A stretch of DNA of 64,000 bases from Lishizhenia sp965656535 (GCA_965656535.1 CBFHKX010000002.1:186001-250000), one strand, 5' to 3'; positions 32,828-42,018 are shown, numbered from the stretch's first letter. Notes: generated from the sequence alone by a model not told the origin. Numbers and translations: made by a program.

Positions 32828-33766
32828 TTACATTTTAGCAATTATCATTTCGCTATTCTTTAAGTCACGAGTAGCTAGTATTGGTTTTATGTTGTTAATT
32901 ATTTCATTTTTAAGAGATTCTATTAACCTTAATTTAGCATAAGGTCTGTGAAACACCAAGCTTATTTCTCGAACGGGAAAAGGCGAAACAAAATCTGTTA
33001 CTAATTTCTTTTTATTATCGGATAAGTCTAGATAATATAATTCTGGTATTAATGTGATGCCGTTTAAGTTGTCTACCATATTTAAAAGGCTGTCAAATGA
33101 ATTGGGTTGAAAGTTTAGATTAGAAATTAGAGGTTTACTTTTTAAACCACATACATTTATTACTTGATCTGTAATACAATTTCCCTCTTCCATTAACCAT
33201 ATTTTTTCAGAAGAAATGTCTTTAGTTTTTAAAAACTTAAACTTTTCTTGATTAAGTTTCCCATAAACCATAAGTTTTTCATAATATAAAATTTCTTCCT
33301 CCAGATCGTCTAATTTTAAAGGAGTAGACACAATACCTACATCTAACAAACCTGCCTTCAATTTTTCTACAATATTTTGGGTTGTTAATTCCTGAATAGA
33401 AATTTTTAGTTTTTGGTGCTTATCCAAATAGTTTGGAATAAAACGGTGAAGTAAATTACTAGCCACCGTAGGAATTACACCAATATGTAACTCTCCTTCA
33501 ATTTTACCCTTCAATTCAGAAGGCATTTGCTTTAAGTTATTTATATGAAGTAATGCTTTTTTAGCTTCTTCGATAAGTTCTAAACCACATTCTGTAGTTA
33601 CTATAGGGTTTGATTTTCTATCAAAAATAGTAATATCTAACTCTACTTCTAATCGTTTAATCATAGTGCTCAAAGTAGCTTGAGTAATAAAACAAGCCTC
33701 TGCTGCTTTACTAAAACTCTTTACTTTATCCAACGTCACAATGTACTCTAACTGTTGTATGTTCAT
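32828..33766 (-). CDS. oxyR: OxyR-type LysR regulator
   Basis: 312 residues from the ATG giving MNIQQLEYIVTLDKVKSFSK; an upstream in-frame ATG adds eight residues that are not family-like. The LysR helix-turn-helix is ACFITQATLSTMIKRLE. The sensor region MEEGNCITDQVINVCG places Cys197 and Cys206 exactly nine apart, as in E. coli OxyR Cys199 and Cys208, which form the peroxide-induced disulfide. It is divergent from a peroxiredoxin gene with an inverted repeat between them, the expected OxyR regulon layout. Confidence 0.92.
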   Translation of the reverse strand: MNIQQLEYIVTLDKVKSFSKAAEACFITQATLSTMIKRLEVELDITIFDRKSNPIVTTECGLELIEEAKKALLHINNLKQMPSELKGKIEGELHIGVIPTVASNLLHRFIPNYLDKHQKLKISIQELTTQNIVEKLKAGLLDVGIVSTPLKLDDLEEEILYYEKLMVYGKLNQEKFKFLKTKDISSEKIWLMEEGNCITDQVINVCGLKSKPLISNLNFQPNSFDSLLNMVDNLNGITLIPELYYLDLSDNKKKLVTDFVSPFPVREISLVFHRPYAKLRLIESLKNEIINNIKPILATRDLKNSEMIIAKM

Positions 33767-33788
33767 TTCATCATTTAATATTGACAAC

Positions 33789-33847
33789 ATCTATATAATG
33801 TATAGATATTATTGTCTTGGTAAATATATGTAATAGTCTGATATTTG
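33789..33847 (+). promoter_or_regulatory. OxyR operator and peroxiredoxin promoter
   Basis: The inverted repeat ATCTATA-TAATG-TATAGAT (33789-33807) has the dyad expected of a LysR-type site. TTG (33817-33819) lies 20 bases upstream of GATATTTG (33840-33847), a near-consensus -7 box for the peroxiredoxin gene at 33879. The dyad is thus just upstream of the -33 element, where an activator would bind. Confidence 0.6.
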
Positions 33848-33878
33848 TAGTATAATTAATCAAAAAAATATATTTATT

Positions 33879-34595
33879 ATGGAATTACAAGAACAGCAAG
33901 AAGCTATATTTATGCCAAGAATTGGAGATAATGCGCCTGAGTTTACGGCAAAAACAACACAAGGAGATATCAACTTTCCAAGTGATTATAAAGGACAATG
34001 GACTATTTTATTCAGTCATCCAGCCGATTTTACACCGGTATGTACTTCAGAGTTTATGACTTTTGCAGTTATGCACGAAGATTTTAAAAAAGCAAATTGC
34101 GAATTAATAGGACTTTCAATTGACGGTTTATACAGTCATATCGCTTGGTTAAGAACAATTAAAGAAAAAATTGAATATAAGGGAATGAAAGATGTAGAGG
34201 TAAACTTCCCTCTTATTGAAGATATTTCTATGAATGTTGCTAAAAAGTATGGAATGATTCAACCAGGAGAAAGTACCACACAAGCTGTTAGAGCCGTATT
34301 TTTTATAGACCCAAAAGGTGTTATTAGAACTATACTTTATTATCCATTAAGTACAGGAAGAAATTTTAAGGAAATCTACAGAACCTTAATTGCACTTCAA
34401 ACATCTGACGAATTTAATGTAGCTACTCCAGCAGATTGGGAGCCAGGTGATGATGTAATCGTTTCACCAGCAGGGTCTTGTGGTGTAGCCGAAGAAAGAA
34501 TGAATGACACAGAAGAATTAGATTGTAAAGATTGGTTTTTCTGTACTAAAAAATTAGATAAAGATTTGGTTTTAAATAAATTGATAAAAAAATAG
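33879..34595 (+). CDS. Peroxiredoxin (AhpC/Prx6 type)
   Basis: 238 residues. The peroxidatic cysteine is Cys55 in SHPADFTPVCTSEF; the PxxxT/SxxC arrangement is intact. The length and the long C-terminal arm place it in the Prx6-like group. Extra cysteines at about 201, 216 and 222 (AGSCGVAEE, ELDCKDWFFCTKK) could act as resolving cysteines, as in archaeal enzymes. It reduces peroxides in the cytoplasm. It is divergent from oxyR and ends in a strong terminator. Confidence 0.94.
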   Translation: MELQEQQEAIFMPRIGDNAPEFTAKTTQGDINFPSDYKGQWTILFSHPADFTPVCTSEFMTFAVMHEDFKKANCELIGLSIDGLYSHIAWLRTIKEKIEYKGMKDVEVNFPLIEDISMNVAKKYGMIQPGESTTQAVRAVFFIDPKGVIRTILYYPLSTGRNFKEIYRTLIALQTSDEFNVATPADWEPGDDVIVSPAGSCGVAEERMNDTEELDCKDWFFCTKKLDKDLVLNKLIKK

Positions 34596-34613
34596 CCGAA
34601 GTATAAAAATGAT

Positions 34614-34654
34614 AAAACCGAATTCTAATTTTTGTTTAGGGTTCGGTTTTTTTT
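34614..34654 (+). terminator. Rho-independent terminator after the peroxiredoxin gene
   Basis: AAAACCGAA (34614-34622) pairs with TTCGGTTTT (34642-34650), followed by four more T residues. Confidence 0.8.
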
Positions 34655-34659
34655 ATTTC

Positions 34660-34753
34660 GCCCAACGTAACGTTTCGGATTTAGCGACTTTCTAAATATA
34701 TCAAAACTTCGATTAAGCAACTGCCCAACTATGAGCTGTATCCGTTGTTAGCA
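34660..34753. repeat. attC-like imperfect palindrome F
   Basis: The left end GCCCAAC (34660-34666) matches RYYYAAC and the right end is GTTAGCA (34747-34753), close to GTTRRRY. The arms CGGATTTAGC and GAGCTGTATCCG are imperfect inverted copies. It lies seven bases beyond the 3' end of a minus-strand gene fragment. Confidence 0.55.
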
Positions 34754-34760
34754 GTGGTTT

Positions 34761-34925
34761 TTATTCCTGCTCTTTTTTATTTTCTTTCCGTTTTCTTTCT
34801 TCTTTTGCCTTTGCTCTTTCAATCATTTTATCATATTCTATAATTGGAATACCACTAACTAGCTGAAAATTTTATCAAATAATAGGTCAGTAATTGGTAC
34901 CATATCGTCGCCAAATATCATTCTC
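34761..34925 (-). pseudogene. 3' fragment of an unrecognised gene
   Basis: On the minus strand a frame reads MIFGDDMVPITDLLFDKIF, breaks, and resumes after a one-base shift as LVSGIPIIEYDKMIERAKAK and a lysine-glutamate-rich tail ending KKEQE and stop. It is cut off on its 5' side exactly where copy 2 of the 245-bp repeat begins. I do not recognise the family. The highly charged C-terminal tail suggests a soluble protein. Confidence 0.45.
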
Positions 34926-35170
34926 ATATAGATGGAAAGAACTATAAAGTTTACCTAGAATTTATGGTTCAAAAAGATGGCAGTATTTCAGATGTTCTAC
35001 TTCTCAGAGGTGCAGAACCGAAGTTGGATAAAGAAGCTATACGTTTAGTAAATGCCATGCCAAATTGGCAACCGGCTATTTTTAAAGGAGAAAGGTGTGT
35101 AAGAAAAGTTCAGACTCCTATTTTGTTTAAGAATTAGAATTAAGTGAAATCAGGATTTCGTTGAAGCTAA
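34926..35170 (+). repeat. 245-bp direct repeat, copy 2 (TonB-domain gene fragment)
   Basis: Bases 34926-35170 repeat 32335-32579 with nine substitutions. The coding part keeps an intact frame from DGKNYKVYLEFMVQKDG to ILFKN and a TAG at 35135-35137, but there is no start codon or upstream half. In two places (ISDVLLLRG) it is closer to the usual TonB consensus than copy 1, so it need not be the derived copy. Confidence 0.9.
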
Positions 35171-35283
35171 CTACATTTTTTATAATTTCACTTGTACTAT
35201 TTCAATTTTCTTATTAATCAGTTTTTTGAACGCTTTACTATCTCACTGGTCGTGTATTATTTTTCATATAATGTTATGTATAT

Positions 35284-36105
35284 TCACTCTTCTTTAAATA
35301 AAATGGGAAGTCCGTCCAATAGCGAGTAAAGAAACATTGCGTTGTGATCTTTCTCAAAAGTAGCTGTTGCAACCGAAAGGTTTGGATAGTCCAGTAAAAA
35401 ATTTCCCAGCGAATCAATCATTGTCAGGTGGTGGTCTATAGTTTCTCTTTTACCATCAAATGCAACCCCTTTTGAAATAAAGGCCTTACATCTATAATTT
35501 ATGTCGAGTTCTTTCTTTAAATGGTTTATGGCGTCGCCATCATTGTACCAAATACTGGGGTCATAAATTTGAATGTTCGAAAATAACTTTTGAAAAGGGA
35601 GTATGTAGGTGCAAAAATACCCTCCAATTGAGTGTCCTATCAAGGTGTTGTTTTCATTAGTACTATAGTTTTTGTTAATGTAAGTAATCACTTCATCTTC
35701 AAGGAACCTTAAAAATGATAGTCCGTTTCCTGTGAATGAGGAAGAAAAATACCCTATTGTATCTTTTTTACCCGATGCATTTACTTTCGAATCAGTGAAA
35801 GTTAAATCATATAATCTTTGCAGCTTGTCAACGTTAGGTATCCCAACCACTATCAATTCAGGAATGGTATTTTGGTTTTCGAAGAGCTCTTTTGTAATCG
35901 AGTAAGTTAAATCAAATCTGTCTTCTGCATCTAAAACATATATTACGGAATACGAACTATCCTTATCATAGCTTTCCGGAAGTCCAATCCAAATATTTCG
36001 TTTTTCGTTTAACACTTTAGATTTTATAACATGACTTTCAAAACAATTCTGGGTATTACCAAACTGTGTTAGAAGTATAATGAGAAGAAGAATGGGTAAT
36101 TTCAT
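35284..36105 (-). CDS. Exported alpha/beta-hydrolase, Fes/esterase-D-like
   Basis: 273 residues with a signal peptide (MKLPILLLIILLTQFGN). The esterase pattern is clear: NIWIGLPESYD, YSVIYVLDAEDRF, the nucleophile elbow GHSIGG, and a late DHNAMF with the catalytic histidine. Homologues hydrolyse siderophore esters or other acyl esters in the periplasm; the substrate is not evident. It is a stand-alone gene between accessory elements. Confidence 0.82.
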   Translation of the reverse strand: MKLPILLLIILLTQFGNTQNCFESHVIKSKVLNEKRNIWIGLPESYDKDSSYSVIYVLDAEDRFDLTYSITKELFENQNTIPELIVVGIPNVDKLQRLYDLTFTDSKVNASGKKDTIGYFSSSFTGNGLSFLRFLEDEVITYINKNYSTNENNTLIGHSIGGYFCTYILPFQKLFSNIQIYDPSIWYNDGDAINHLKKELDINYRCKAFISKGVAFDGKRETIDHHLTMIDSLGNFLLDYPNLSVATATFEKDHNAMFLYSLLDGLPILFKEE

Positions 36106-36207
36106 TAGTCGATTTTTCAGTATTCACATCGGTCTACTGTATGATTTCATAGGGCGTTTCAGGAACCAAAATAGTGAAAAAAACTAGATAGAATATTTTT
36201 AAGTAGA

Positions 36208-36246
36208 GGATAACAAGCAATGACTTGTAGCCATTATTGTAGACAG
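36208..36246. repeat. Half of an attC-like element (G)
   Basis: ACAAGCAATGACTTGTAGCC and the following ATTATTG match the right half of palindrome A (ACAAGCAATTACTTATAGCC, ATTGTTG) with three differences. The matching left arm is missing. It lies about 14 bases beyond the 3' end of the YdeI-like gene, in the same relation as palindrome A to the toxin gene. Confidence 0.55.
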
Positions 36247-36259
36247 AGACAGTTTTTAT

Positions 36260-36838
36260 TTAACTTCCTTTTAATCTCTCGCCTTTAGCTGATAAATCAA
36301 CGAGTTGATTAATTCTTTTTTGTCTCGTTTTTTCAGTCTTTGCTAGTTTAAGCCAACGTAGAACAAACCTTTTACTTGAATCATTAATTGAATTAAAAAA
36401 ATCGAAAGCCTCGGTTTTCTGTAGCAGTGCTTTTTTAAAATCTTTTGGGACAATTAAATTATCAACGTCATCCATAAAATTCCACAAACCGCTTGACTTT
36501 GAATCTTCAATCGATTTTAATCCAGATTCGTGCATTTTCTCTTCATCAATAAGTTTTGACACTCTCTCTTTATAAGATTTTGACCAATGCTCTACTTTTC
36601 GTTTTGATATTAATTGCATTGTTCTTTTATCATCAAGTTTTCTTCGGATACCGTCTATCCATCCAAAGCAAAGCAATTCGTCTAAAACATCCCATCTTGA
36701 TACATATTTAGTTGTTTCGCTCTTTTTATAAGTTACTAACCAAAAGCTATTCACGTTCAAATAATTCTTGGATAACCAATTTCTTAAATCCGCTGAAGAT
36801 TCAATTTCAATTTTCTCGAATTTTTCAGTTTCTATCAT
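36260..36838 (-). CDS. YdeI/OmdA-family protein
   Basis: 192 residues. The N-terminal DUF1801-like segment LRNWLSKNYLNVNSFWLVTY and WDVLDELLCFGWIDGIRRKL are typical of the YdeI/OmpD-associated family, and the C-terminal VPKDFKKALLQ and WLKLAKTEKTRQKRI stretch is its second half. Members are small cytoplasmic proteins linked to bacteriocin or peptide resistance in some species; biochemical function is unknown. It is bounded by an attC-like half element at its 3' end and a possible one (36850-36870) at its 5' end. Confidence 0.85.
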   Translation of the reverse strand: MIETEKFEKIEIESSADLRNWLSKNYLNVNSFWLVTYKKSETTKYVSRWDVLDELLCFGWIDGIRRKLDDKRTMQLISKRKVEHWSKSYKERVSKLIDEEKMHESGLKSIEDSKSSGLWNFMDDVDNLIVPKDFKKALLQKTEAFDFFNSINDSSKRFVLRWLKLAKTEKTRQKRINQLVDLSAKGERLKGS

Positions 36839-37086
36839 TTCTCAAATTGCTTACAACCATTAATCTACAAACCTTTGTCACTCTTATTTAAAGTGCATGT
36901 TTTAATTTATTCTCTTTTTCTAAATAAAGCCTAGGTATATAGGTAACAACTAATTAATACCAAATGTTTGTACAGTCTGATTCATTGGATTTCTAACTAT
37001 AAATATATGAATTATTAAAGGTTGTTGTGCTAATATCCTCAAAAACGTAATTTTCCGATAGTCTTACTAGTAAGCGTGTATCTACG

Positions 37087-38292
37087 TTAAAGGAGTTTTT
37101 CCTTTTTATCTAACCTTGCAAACACATAAAAACTCCAACCAATAAGTATAAGATTGGCAATGCCAAGAAAGCCGTTTTGATGGAAAAATGCAGCGAGTGA
37201 TTTACCTAGAATATCGTTAGATTTTCCGCCATAAAGAACAAGTACAAGTATGAATGGAATAAAAAAGATGTAGCGTTTTTGGCTTAAAATAAACACGGTA
37301 ATAAGTACGATTAACGGAATAGAAAACAAGAAATGCTCAACATCTGTAATAATCATGTTCGGGATTATTGCTAAATAAATTAAGGTGAAAAATACAAAGG
37401 AGTGCTTTTGGTTTTTCAACTTATTAAACCAAAAAATAAGAAATAGAACAATACCCAATGAGAAAAGATAAAGAGGTGAGTTAGCCAGTGGAATTTCTAC
37501 TCCAAAATAATTTTCTAGTAACGAGAAAATAGTATGGTTACTCATTAAATAACTAGAATGGTCTAACATTGATTTTAACCAATCTACATGCAACTGAATG
37601 CTCTTGCCAAAGCCTGTAATTAAACTAAAAAGTAAAATTGCACTTAAGCCAAATATTGCCGAAACTAAGATGGGTTTTAACTTTTTAATCAGTAAAAATC
37701 CCAATAATAGAACAATGAAATAAGGTTTTGTAAAAATTACTATACTAATTAAAATTCCTGCTGTGATATATTTTTTTTGAATAGTTGCAAGTAGAGTAGC
37801 ACTAATTAAGTAGACTAAAATTACATTTACGTTACCTAAATGAAATTCTCTTACTAAATGCACAATAGAGAACAAAAAAGCAGGCAAAAGAAGCAAGCTT
37901 GGGTATTTTAGACTCAATGTAGGAAAAAGATAAGCTCTGCACAACTTAGTAAGGTTGAGAAATAAGCCCACAGTGCAAACCAAAATAACGCAATAATGTA
38001 AAACGGCAGCAACTTCAAACTTAAATAAGAGATAAGGAATGAATAGAACCGTACTTTCTGGCGAATATTTGAAAAAACCTGTGCTTAATCCAAACGATTT
38101 GCCATACACTTGTTCTCCAGAGATAAAGGCTTCTGCAGCAGAGTACATTACTTTAAAATCATTTAACCAAAATCGTCCATTAATATTCTCTATCACCAAC
38201 ATTAAAGCGAAAACAATAAAAAGTAAAACCACCAAAATTTGAGGTTGGTCTTTCTCTTTGAAAAACGAGCGTATAGAATGTAGAATTTGCAT
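37087..38292 (-). CDS. GT87/DUF2029-like membrane glycosyltransferase
   Basis: 401 residues with about ten or more hydrophobic segments. The first loop NGRFWLNDFKVMYSAAEAF followed by SGEQVYGKSFGLSTGFFKYS has the conserved D and the K/Y-x-S pattern of polyprenol-dependent mannosyltransferases of family GT87. It would work at the inner membrane with a polyprenyl-phosphate sugar donor. It is divergent from icmF with a gap of about 145 bases. Confidence 0.75.
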   Translation of the reverse strand: MQILHSIRSFFKEKDQPQILVVLLFIVFALMLVIENINGRFWLNDFKVMYSAAEAFISGEQVYGKSFGLSTGFFKYSPESTVLFIPYLLFKFEVAAVLHYCVILVCTVGLFLNLTKLCRAYLFPTLSLKYPSLLLLPAFLFSIVHLVREFHLGNVNVILVYLISATLLATIQKKYITAGILISIVIFTKPYFIVLLLGFLLIKKLKPILVSAIFGLSAILLFSLITGFGKSIQLHVDWLKSMLDHSSYLMSNHTIFSLLENYFGVEIPLANSPLYLFSLGIVLFLIFWFNKLKNQKHSFVFFTLIYLAIIPNMIITDVEHFLFSIPLIVLITVFILSQKRYIFFIPFILVLVLYGGKSNDILGKSLAAFFHQNGFLGIANLILIGWSFYVFARLDKKEKLL

Positions 38293-38406
38293 AAGCGCTA
38301 AATTTACTTTTTTATCTACATTAAAATAGATAAGATTGTCTGCAAAATATTAAAAACTTACCTGTATTGTTGGCAATATAATGGCTGGAGATAGCTACAG
38401 AATTCG

Positions 38407-38414
38407 TATTTTTG
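38407..38414 (+). promoter_or_regulatory. -7 promoter element of icmF
   Basis: TATTTTTG (perfect TAnnTTTG) lies 23 bases before the ATG at 38438 and inside the upstream extension of the reading frame, which supports the 38438 start. Confidence 0.5.
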
Positions 38415-38437
38415 CGTCACATTTATCGAAAATAAAT

Positions 38438-41400
38438 ATGGAACAAGTAGAAACATACAAACCAAAGAATAAAGTTAGAATAGTTACGGCTGCTGCCTTA
38501 TTTGATGGTCACGACGCTGCGATTAATATCATGAGAAGAATTATACAAACTACAGGTGTAGAGGTAATTCACTTAGGACATGATAGAAGCGTAGACGAAG
38601 TTGTGAATTGTGCTATCCAAGAAGATGCTAATGCAATTGCAATTACTTCTTATCAAGGCGGACACAATGAGTACTTTAAGTACATGTATGATCTTTTACA
38701 AGAACGCGGTGCAGGTCACATCAAAATCTTCGGTGGAGGAGGTGGAGTTATTCTTCCTACAGAAATTAAAGAGTTGATGGATTACGGTATCACGCGTATC
38801 TATGCTCCGGATGATGGAAGAGAAATGGGATTACAAGGAATGATAAATGACCTTGTGATGCAAGCTGATTTTCCTATTGGAGATAAATTAAATGGTGAAT
38901 TTAACCATTTGGCAGACAAACAAATTGGTTCTATTGCCCGTGTGATTTCTGCAGCAGAAAATTTCCCGGAAGTTGCAAAGGATACTTTAGATAAAATTCA
39001 CGAAAAGAATAAAACTTCTAAAACTCCTGTGCTCGGAATTACAGGAACAGGTGGAGCGGGGAAGTCTTCTCTAGTAGATGAATTAGTAAGAAGATTTTTG
39101 ATTGATTTTCCAGAGAAAACAATCGGACTAGTATCGGTTGATCCTTCAAAAAGAAAAACAGGCGGAGCACTTTTAGGAGATAGAATTAGAATGAATGCCA
39201 TTAATAACAAGCGTGTGTACATGCGTTCGTTGGCTACGCGTCAGTCTAACCTAGCACTTTCTAAATATGTAAACGAAGCTGTTGAAGTATTAAAAGCAGC
39301 AGAATTTGATATTATTATTCTAGAAACTTCTGGTATTGGTCAGTCCGACACTGAAATTTTAGAGCACTCAGATACTTCTCTTTACGTAATGACGCCAGAG
39401 TTTGGTGCTGCTACGCAGTTAGAGAAAATCGACATGTTAGACTTCGCAGATTTAGTTGCGATTAACAAGTTTGATAAGCGTGGTTCTTTAGATGCGCTTA
39501 GAGATGTGAAGAAACAATACATGCGTAACCATAATTTATGGGACACGCACCAAGATGATTTACCAGTTTTTGGTACAATTGCTTCTCAATTCAATGATCC
39601 AGGAATGAATACGCTCTACAAAGCGATTATGGATAAGGTAGTTGAGAAAACGGGTGCTGACTTAAAATCTGATTTCCATATTTCGAAAGAAATGAGTGAG
39701 AAGATTTTTGTGATTCCACCGAACAGAACAAGATATTTATCAGAAATTTCTGAAACCAACAGAGCGTATGATGCAAAAGCAGATACACAACAAGATGTTG
39801 CTCAGAAATTATACGGAATCTTTAAAACAATTGAAACAATTGTTGGTCAAGAACCAACTTTGGATAAAGCGGGAATTGCTTCTGAATCTTTAGAAAATGT
39901 TAAAGATGAAGACAAAGACTTCTTAAAGTTATTAGTTGGTCAATTTGATAGAACCAAAATGGATTTAGATCCATACAACTGGGAAGTAATTACAGGTTGG
40001 GCAGAAAAAGTAAATAAATACAAGCAGCCAATCTATTCTTTCAAAGTAAGAGATAAAGTAATTGAGATTAAAACGCATGCAGAGTCGTTATCTCATACAC
40101 AAATACCAAAAGTTTCTTTACCAAAGTATTCTGCTTGGGGAGATATTTTAGGATGGTGTTTACAAGAAAACGTACCGGGAGAATTTCCATATGCATCAGG
40201 ATTATATCCTTTTAAAAGAACAGGAGAAGATCCATCAAGAATGTTTGCCGGAGAAGGCGGACCAGAGCGTACAAACAAGCGTTTCCATTACGTAAGTGCA
40301 GGAATGCCAGCAGCGCGTTTATCTACGGCATTTGATTCTGTTACTTTATATGGTAACGATCCAGATTTGCGTCCAGATATCTACGGTAAAATTGGTAACG
40401 CAGGAGTTTCTATCTGTTGTTTAGATGATGCTAAGAAATTATATTCTGGTTTTGATTTAGCAGATCCTAAGACTTCTGTTTCTATGACAATTAATGGTCC
40501 GGCACCCATGTTGTTAGGTTTCTTTATGAATGCTGCCATTGATCAGCAGTGTGAGAAATACATAAAGGCAAACGATTTAGAAGCTGAAGTAAATGCAAAA
40601 ATTGAAAAGATTTATAAAGAGAAAGGTGTAGCAAGACCACAATACCAAGGAGATTTACCAGAAGGAAACAATGGTTTAGGACTTTTCTTATTGGGTGTTA
40701 CCGGAGATCAAGTTTTACCGGCTGATGTTTATGCAGAAATAAAAAAGAATACACTTTCTCAAGTTAGAGGAACCGTTCAGGCAGATATCTTAAAAGAAGA
40801 TCAAGCACAAAATACGTGTATTTTCTCTACAGAATTTGCCTTGCGTTTGATGGGAGATGTTCAAGAATACTTTATTGACAAAAACGTTAGAAATTTCTAC
40901 TCTGTTTCTATCTCTGGTTACCACATCGCAGAAGCAGGAGCAAACCCTGTAACGCAGTTAGCCTTAACCTTAGCAAACGGATTTACTTATGTGGAGTACT
41001 ACTTAAGTAGAGGAATGGACATCAACAAGTTTGGTCCTAACTTATCTTTCTTCTTCTCAAACGGAATCGATGCAGAATATGCAGTTATTGGTCGTGTAGC
41101 ACGTAAGATTTGGGCAAAGGCCATGAAAGAAAAGTACGGAGCAAATTCTAGAGCTCAGATGTTGAAATATCACATTCAAACTTCTGGTCGTTCTTTACAC
41201 GCACAAGAGATTGATTTCAACGATATTCGTACAACTTTACAAGCCTTATATGCCATTTACGATAACTGTAACTCATTGCATACAAACGCTTATGACGAAG
41301 CAATTACAACACCCACAGAAGCATCTGTGCGTAGAGCAATGGCAATTCAGTTAATCATAAACAAAGAGTTAGGATTAACAGCAAACGAAAACCCAATTCA

Positions 41401-41860
41401 AGGTTCTTTTATCATAGAAGAATTAACAGATTTAGTTGAAGAAGCTGTATTGTTAGAATTCGATAGAATTACGGAAAGAGGTGGAGTTCTGGGAGCGATG
41501 GAAACGATGTACCAACGTTCTAAAATTCAAGAAGAATCACTTTACTACGAAACATTAAAGCACAACGGAGATTTCCCAATTATTGGTGTGAATACTTTCT
41601 TGAGTAAAGACGGTTCTCCAACAGTTACTCCAGATGAGGTAATTAGAGCTACAGAAGAAGAGAAGCAATATCAAATAGATATGTTGGCAGAACTTCATAA
41701 AATGAACGACACAGCGCCAATGCTAAAAGACTTGCAAATGGCAGCAATCAATAACGAAAATATCTTCGAGAAATTGATGGAGGTTTGTAAAGTTTGTTCT
41801 TTAGGTCAAATTACAAGTAGTTTATTTGAAGTAGGCGGACAGTACAGAAGAAATATGTAA
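38438..41860 (+). CDS. icmF: Fused acyl-CoA mutase IcmF (isobutyryl-CoA mutase type)
   Basis: 1140 residues. Domain order is B12-binding domain first (FDGHDAAINIMRR, Asp23/His25 ligating cobalamin), then a MeaB-like G-protein chaperone (GTGGAGKS at 203-210), then the substrate-binding mutase barrel from about 570 (PYASGLYPFKRTGEDPSRMF). This order identifies the IcmF fusion rather than ordinary methylmalonyl-CoA mutase. IcmF isomerises isobutyryl-CoA and butyryl-CoA, and some forms act on pivalyl-CoA, with its own GTPase gating cofactor loading. It is one of the largest genes here and stands alone. Confidence 0.95.
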   Translation: MEQVETYKPKNKVRIVTAAALFDGHDAAINIMRRIIQTTGVEVIHLGHDRSVDEVVNCAIQEDANAIAITSYQGGHNEYFKYMYDLLQERGAGHIKIFGGGGGVILPTEIKELMDYGITRIYAPDDGREMGLQGMINDLVMQADFPIGDKLNGEFNHLADKQIGSIARVISAAENFPEVAKDTLDKIHEKNKTSKTPVLGITGTGGAGKSSLVDELVRRFLIDFPEKTIGLVSVDPSKRKTGGALLGDRIRMNAINNKRVYMRSLATRQSNLALSKYVNEAVEVLKAAEFDIIILETSGIGQSDTEILEHSDTSLYVMTPEFGAATQLEKIDMLDFADLVAINKFDKRGSLDALRDVKKQYMRNHNLWDTHQDDLPVFGTIASQFNDPGMNTLYKAIMDKVVEKTGADLKSDFHISKEMSEKIFVIPPNRTRYLSEISETNRAYDAKADTQQDVAQKLYGIFKTIETIVGQEPTLDKAGIASESLENVKDEDKDFLKLLVGQFDRTKMDLDPYNWEVITGWAEKVNKYKQPIYSFKVRDKVIEIKTHAESLSHTQIPKVSLPKYSAWGDILGWCLQENVPGEFPYASGLYPFKRTGEDPSRMFAGEGGPERTNKRFHYVSAGMPAARLSTAFDSVTLYGNDPDLRPDIYGKIGNAGVSICCLDDAKKLYSGFDLADPKTSVSMTINGPAPMLLGFFMNAAIDQQCEKYIKANDLEAEVNAKIEKIYKEKGVARPQYQGDLPEGNNGLGLFLLGVTGDQVLPADVYAEIKKNTLSQVRGTVQADILKEDQAQNTCIFSTEFALRLMGDVQEYFIDKNVRNFYSVSISGYHIAEAGANPVTQLALTLANGFTYVEYYLSRGMDINKFGPNLSFFFSNGIDAEYAVIGRVARKIWAKAMKEKYGANSRAQMLKYHIQTSGRSLHAQEIDFNDIRTTLQALYAIYDNCNSLHTNAYDEAITTPTEASVRRAMAIQLIINKELGLTANENPIQGSFIIEELTDLVEEAVLLEFDRITERGGVLGAMETMYQRSKIQEESLYYETLKHNGDFPIIGVNTFLSKDGSPTVTPDEVIRATEEEKQYQIDMLAELHKMNDTAPMLKDLQMAAINNENIFEKLMEVCKVCSLGQITSSLFEVGGQYRRNM

Positions 41861-41891
41861 GCAGAGAACAAGTTCTCTGAAAGAGAAATTC

Positions 41892-42018
41892 GTGAATCGC
41901 TTACACTGCTTTGTGCTCAGCAATAGCCGAAATAAGTGCTATTCGAATCGTATTTCTTCGAAAGAAGAGAATCAATTCTCTGTATTGTGTGAATCGCTTA
42001 CGCTGCTCTGTGCTAAGC
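41892..42018 (+). repeat. Two degenerate 30-bp repeats spaced 97 bases apart
   Basis: GTGAATCGCTTACACTGCTT and the next ten bases (41892-41921) recur with three differences at 41989-42018. The sequence after each unit is also loosely similar (TTTCTTCGAAAG and TTTTCTTCAAAAG). It lies after icmF. The function is unknown. Confidence 0.6.

Noticed and set aside
41892..42018. CRISPR array
   Set aside because: Only two degenerate units with a long spacer and no cas genes.
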